Positions 59,990 through 64,000 of a stretch of DNA of 64,000 nt are shown piece after piece. This stretch comes from Anaeramoeba flamelloides. Taxonomy: Eukaryota; Metamonada; Anaeramoebidae. The notes under the pieces were generated by a model. The model saw nothing but the letters and a program-made list of their open reading frames with translations, was not told the DNA's origin and ran no database searches. How positions within the stretch are numbered: the stretch's first letter is position 1; every line of letters begins with the position of its first letter. Location: the NCBI GenBank assembly GCA_027625915.1, contig JANTQA010000015.1, positions 434,001 to 498,000 of the forward strand. The letters are read 5' to 3'. The position numbers and the translations under genes are program-made.

Positions 59990-61417
59990 CGCTTTTGATT
60001 TTAAAGAAAGTTATTTATTAATCTTTAATATCATGTGATACATTATTAAATTTGATTACAAGTGTTTTTTAAGAACAGCTCAGTGACCCATCATGTTTAT
60101 CTTTGTAAAACATATACTTTTTCAGAACAAACAACTGGCATTTCTCATTTAAGGGATTAGCATCTATCAAGGAGAAGCCTAAAATGAAAATAAGTTGTTA
60201 TTGAGTGTATATGGTATTTATTATTCATGGTCCAAACAACTCTAGAAAACCCATTAGTAAAGTAGTATTATAAGCTAAACCCAACAATTCAAAAGAATAC
60301 TTGTATTAGTAAAAAAACCCGAGAATTTTGAAAAAAATCTGCATTTCACAACAAATTTAAAGGTTGAATTATCAATATTCAGACTACAAAGTCACAAAAT
60401 ATCTTTCTTTCTTAAATTTATGGGGGTGGGGAGTGTAGAGAAGTTACCCCAAAAATTCAATTTTTTCAAAAAAAATAAAAAATTAATGATAGATTTTTTA
60501 GATGAATTATTTTTGAAATATTGGATAAATCCTGATATTACAATTAGCTTTATCAAAAGCAAACAAAACTAATCATTTTCTGGAGTTTTATATTGATGAT
60601 TATTGAAGTAATCTTTGAAATTAAAAAAATTATAAAAATAGTTATTTTTGGAAGTCCTAAATATGAATTATTAAATACTAAAATACTATTATTTAGAGTT
60701 TCTATTTTGAAATTAGTAAGAGGAATTAAAAAAAAATTACAAATTACAATTTTTTATCCTGTTCATTTGCAAAAAATGTAATAATTTATTGTGCAATAGG
60801 ATTTATAATAGATTTTTTTGACCGATTTGGTCCATGTTACACTAATATCATATAGACCCAATAACAACATACTTTGATTCTAGACAAATCAATGGCAAAG
60901 TTAATCCTAGAAGTGGTCTTTTTATATTGTTCTTGTAAGATTATAATATCTAATTCATTGTACAATCGTATACTGAAGGAAAAGGTACTTTTTGAAGTTT
61001 TACTCATTATTATTTTTTGAGTAAATTTTAAATTAGGAATTTGATTTATTTCCAAATTATTACATAATTTTCTCAGTTTTTTGATATATTTTTTTTTTTT
61101 TATTTTTACTTAATTTTTATTCGAAAAAATTTTGTAACATTTATTAGTTCATTTTTGAAATATCATTTTCAGAGTAGAACTTTAAAAAAATCAATTTCTG
61201 ATATTATTATTGTTAATTTTTCATTTCTTTGGTCATTAAATTCATAATACTTTTAGAAATAGGAAATATATTTTTTACTTTGTAACATAGATTGACTAAG
61301 AAACACGTTTTATACTAGAAAAAGAGTTATCTAGATATATTATACAAAAAAAAAATAATAAAATAGAATTATATAAAGGATATATCTCTAATGTTTTTAT
61401 AGTATTCAATACCCCCC

Positions 61418-61456
<39 letters not shown>

Positions 61457-61655
61457 AAAAATTTGGATGAGAAATAATAAAATCATAATAATCTAGAATA
61501 ATTTTTCAAAAATAGTAAATTTTTTTTGACTTATTTTTTTATTGTAAACACCTGGACAATTTTTAATAATAAAATTTTCTCTTTAAGATAATTGTTTATA
61601 AATTCAATATCTTAGAAAATTTTCATAATAATTCATATTAAATTTTTTATTTTAT
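59990..61655. other. Intergenic region with unassigned coding-like patches
   Basis: Short protein-like stretches occur at about 60590-60780 on the plus strand (SPKYELLNTKILLFRV) and 60837-61055 on the minus strand (TFSFSIRLYNELDIIILQEQ). Neither has splice sites or neighbours that make a gene. A C7-A34 homopolymer tract lies at 61412-61452. Confidence 0.3.
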
Positions 61656-62850
61656 TAGGTAATTAAACTCCATTTCACTCAAAGGGTCCCAGCCAAAAAT
61701 GAAAAAGTCACTTTATTTTTAAGAATCAACCAAACTTAGATTGTTTAGAAATACGAAAAATAATAAACTTCTTATAAGAGTCAATAATTATAAAAGAAAC
61801 CCCTGAACAAACCATAAATTTCAAAAAAAAAAAAAATGTTAAAAAATTTTTTGGGCCACATTCATTGGAACGTCTCGTCCAAAATTCTCAATTTCTTTAG
61901 GAAATTAAAATCTTTGATAATAAGATTTTTTACTTGTAAATATATGAATTATAAAAGAACATACAAAACTTAACTTTTCTTAATGTTTATTTCGTTTTTC
62001 AAGCATTTTTTTTTTCAAAGTTAATTTTTAAAAAAAGAAAAGAAAAAAAAAAAAAAAAAAAAAAAAGTAAAAAACAAAAAAAAAAAACAAAATTTTACAA
62101 AATGAGAAAAAATGATTTTGATCTAAAAATTGAAAATTTTAGTTTGATAAGAGTAATGAATTAAACTCATAGAATGTCTTCCATTTCTTCAATAAAACTG
62201 GACCCCTTTGACTGAAAAAGAGTTTAGATTATTTTGGGTTCTAAGAGAGATCAATGAACTCCATTTGATCCAGAGTAGACCAAAAAAAAAAAAATGAAAA
62301 AAAAAAAACTTTTTTAATAAAGAATCAAACCATGGTTGTTTATGAATAAGATAAATAATAAAGTTGAGATTGGGGTTGAGGTCCATAAAATAAAATACCT
62401 GAAAAAAATAAAAATTTTCAAAAAAAAAAAAAGACGAGGTAATTTGCGCTAGTTTTATTGGAACCTCAGGTACAAAAATCTTAATTTATTTAGGAAATTA
62501 AAATTGTTGACAATAAAATCTTTTAATTATATTTGTTTCTTTTCAAGAGAAAATAATAAAGTTGAATTTTCTTAATGTTAATTTGGAATCTCATTGTATT
62601 TTTTTTTTTTTTCAAATTTACTTTTTTAAAAAATGAAAAGAAAAAGACAAAACAAAACTAAACACAAGAAAAAAAACAAGAAAAAAAAAAGAGCAAAAAA
62701 AAAAAATTTGATTAAATGAGAAAAAATGTTTTGATCTGAAAATTTGAAAAAATAGATTGGGATGAATAATGTCTTTTACTCAAGGAATCTGTTATAAAAT
62801 TCAATAATATGGGACCTCTTTAACTGAAAAATAGTTTATATTAGTTCAAA
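61655..62850. repeat. Tandem duplication of a roughly 600-bp unit
   Basis: Two diverged direct copies. Matching points are AACTCCATTT at about 61667 and 62256, ATTGGAAC at about 61864 and 62457, TTTAGGAAATTAAAAT at about 61896 and 62490, and ACTGAAAAA at about 62210 and 62823. Offsets are 589 to 613 bp. No open frame is shared. A TA dinucleotide tract (about 62977-62998) follows. Confidence 0.55.
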
Positions 62851-62965
62851 ATGATAAATTCTACTACTATTTGACAATTATAATCGAATAAACTAATTTT
62901 TGACATTTATCTATTTTTTTCCTGAATTTTTACTTTCAAATTAATTCAAAATATTAATAAAATTA

Positions 62966-62999
<34 letters not shown>

Positions 63000-63464
63000 T
63001 AAATTGATAAAAATTCTGATTTGAAAATATAAAATTAAATTTTTTTTTACTTTTTAGTAATTTTCACGATTGATTTTGAAATTTTCAGAATTTTTTAATA
63101 ACTACATATATAAAACAGACATGGATTAAATTGATAGATTTAGACTATTTAAACAATAGTTCAATTTGATTTTTTCAATATCATCTTACGATTTATATCT
63201 TAATCTCTAAAATAAGAGTATATTACTGGCTTTTTACTAATAGTTTAAATTGATTATATAAATATTGAATTTCACAGGTTTTTAAAATTTTCATATTTTA
63301 AACTGTACATTTACCATAATAATATCATTATTATGTCCATTTTTTTTTTTTTTTCTTTTTTTTTTCAATATCAATATTTAAACAACAGCAGCACAAGTTT
63401 AAAAATTATTTATTAATTTTTCATAATTTATTGATAAATTTGTGATTTTTTATAAACAGTTATA

Positions 63465-63721
63465 TTTTTTGGTATGCCCACAAGGGACGGGAAACTTGGT
63501 CAGTATATTAAATATTTTAAAAGAGAATAAATTCCTTTTAATAAGTCATTGTAAATGTTTGTTGTTGTTTGTTTTTTCCGTTTTTAAAAAAGTATTTTTC
63601 ATTATTCTCTTGACGTATCGACTCCAAATCACTTCCTTTCTTTTTTAGATGAAATAAAATGTCACTTAAAACATCATATATACTGACCAAGTTTCCTCTT
63701 CCTTGTGGGTATACCAAAAAG
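63465..63721. mobile_element. TIR element (257 bp), TA-flanked
   Basis: Inverted ends of about 50 bp: TTTTTTGGTATGCCCACAAG then GGAAACTTGGTCAGTATAT at the left; ATATACTGACCAAGTTTCC then CCTTGTGGGTATACCAAAAA at the right. TA flanks both sides (63463-63464, 63722-63723). The 68-codon open frame inside is largely TIR. The superfamily is not clear from the tips. Confidence 0.6.
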
Positions 63722-64000
63722 TATCATCGTTAATAAAAAATCACAATTGTTATCAAAAAATCATGAAAAATTTAGAAATCTTTTTTACATCGAAATATAA
63801 AATATGAGTAAATTAGTAAGATTCTTGATTTTCCAAGATCTTTTTTTTTGGTTGTATTTCGAATAAACACTCTGTTATCCATCAATTTCTGTGTTTAACA
63901 TAAATTTATAAACTTTAAATTAAGACACTTGTAAAGGTAATTGACTGAAATTCAATATTGTTAAAATTTCAACTAGCAATTGAAAATTAACAATTCTAAT

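Overview
The window is very AT-rich nuclear DNA of a unicellular eukaryote. Genes are widely spaced and carry short GT-AG introns (about 120-230 bp). Proteins hold long Asn runs (AAT/AAC repeats) and Lys/Glu tracts, and all three stop codons appear to be used. A vWA plus alpha-kinase protein, a giant BEACH protein with poly-Asn insertions and this base composition fit an amoeba (Dictyostelium-like or Anaeramoeba-like). That placement is an inference from gene style, not a match to a known genome.

Genes recognised, left to right: a three-exon BLOC-1 pallidin-like gene (9.5-10.3 kb, +); a Lys/Ser-rich vWA plus alpha-kinase-like gene whose kinase site looks dead (15.5-18.5 kb, +); an unresolved multi-exon candidate (23.7-25.4 kb, +); a neurobeachin-type BEACH-WD40 gene (27.7-37.9 kb, +); a two-exon ribosomal protein eL36 gene (40.1-40.5 kb, -); a 627-residue protein of unknown function (45.2-47.1 kb, -); and a SCYL1-like pseudokinase gene (53.3-59.8 kb, -) with a 3.84-kb intron. 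The genes share no operon-like logic. BEACH, SCYL1 and pallidin all belong to membrane-traffic families, which may be chance.

The rest is mostly non-autonomous repeats. There are five 194-197 bp palindromic Tc1/mariner-like MITEs with TA flanks, two 397-398 bp copies of a second TA family, two PIF/Harbinger-like MITEs with TAA duplications, two TTAA-flanked fold-back elements plus one solo arm, and several single TIR elements. There are also direct duplications and seven arrays of a modular palindrome family. Those arrays are built from three hairpin types joined by a linker resembling GTGCCGTAGAGTGCC. They lie in the SCYL1 intron, inside a decayed coding sequence, upstream of the BEACH gene and beside a dispersed repeat. 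They are the least explained structure here.

Three long host genes change reading frame only inside long A (or T) runs: five times in BEACH, once each in the alpha-kinase gene and SCYL1. Assembly indels in homopolymers are the simplest reading; pseudogenes or slippage are alternatives. No rRNA, tRNA, CRISPR array or recognisable retroelement or virus-derived gene was found.
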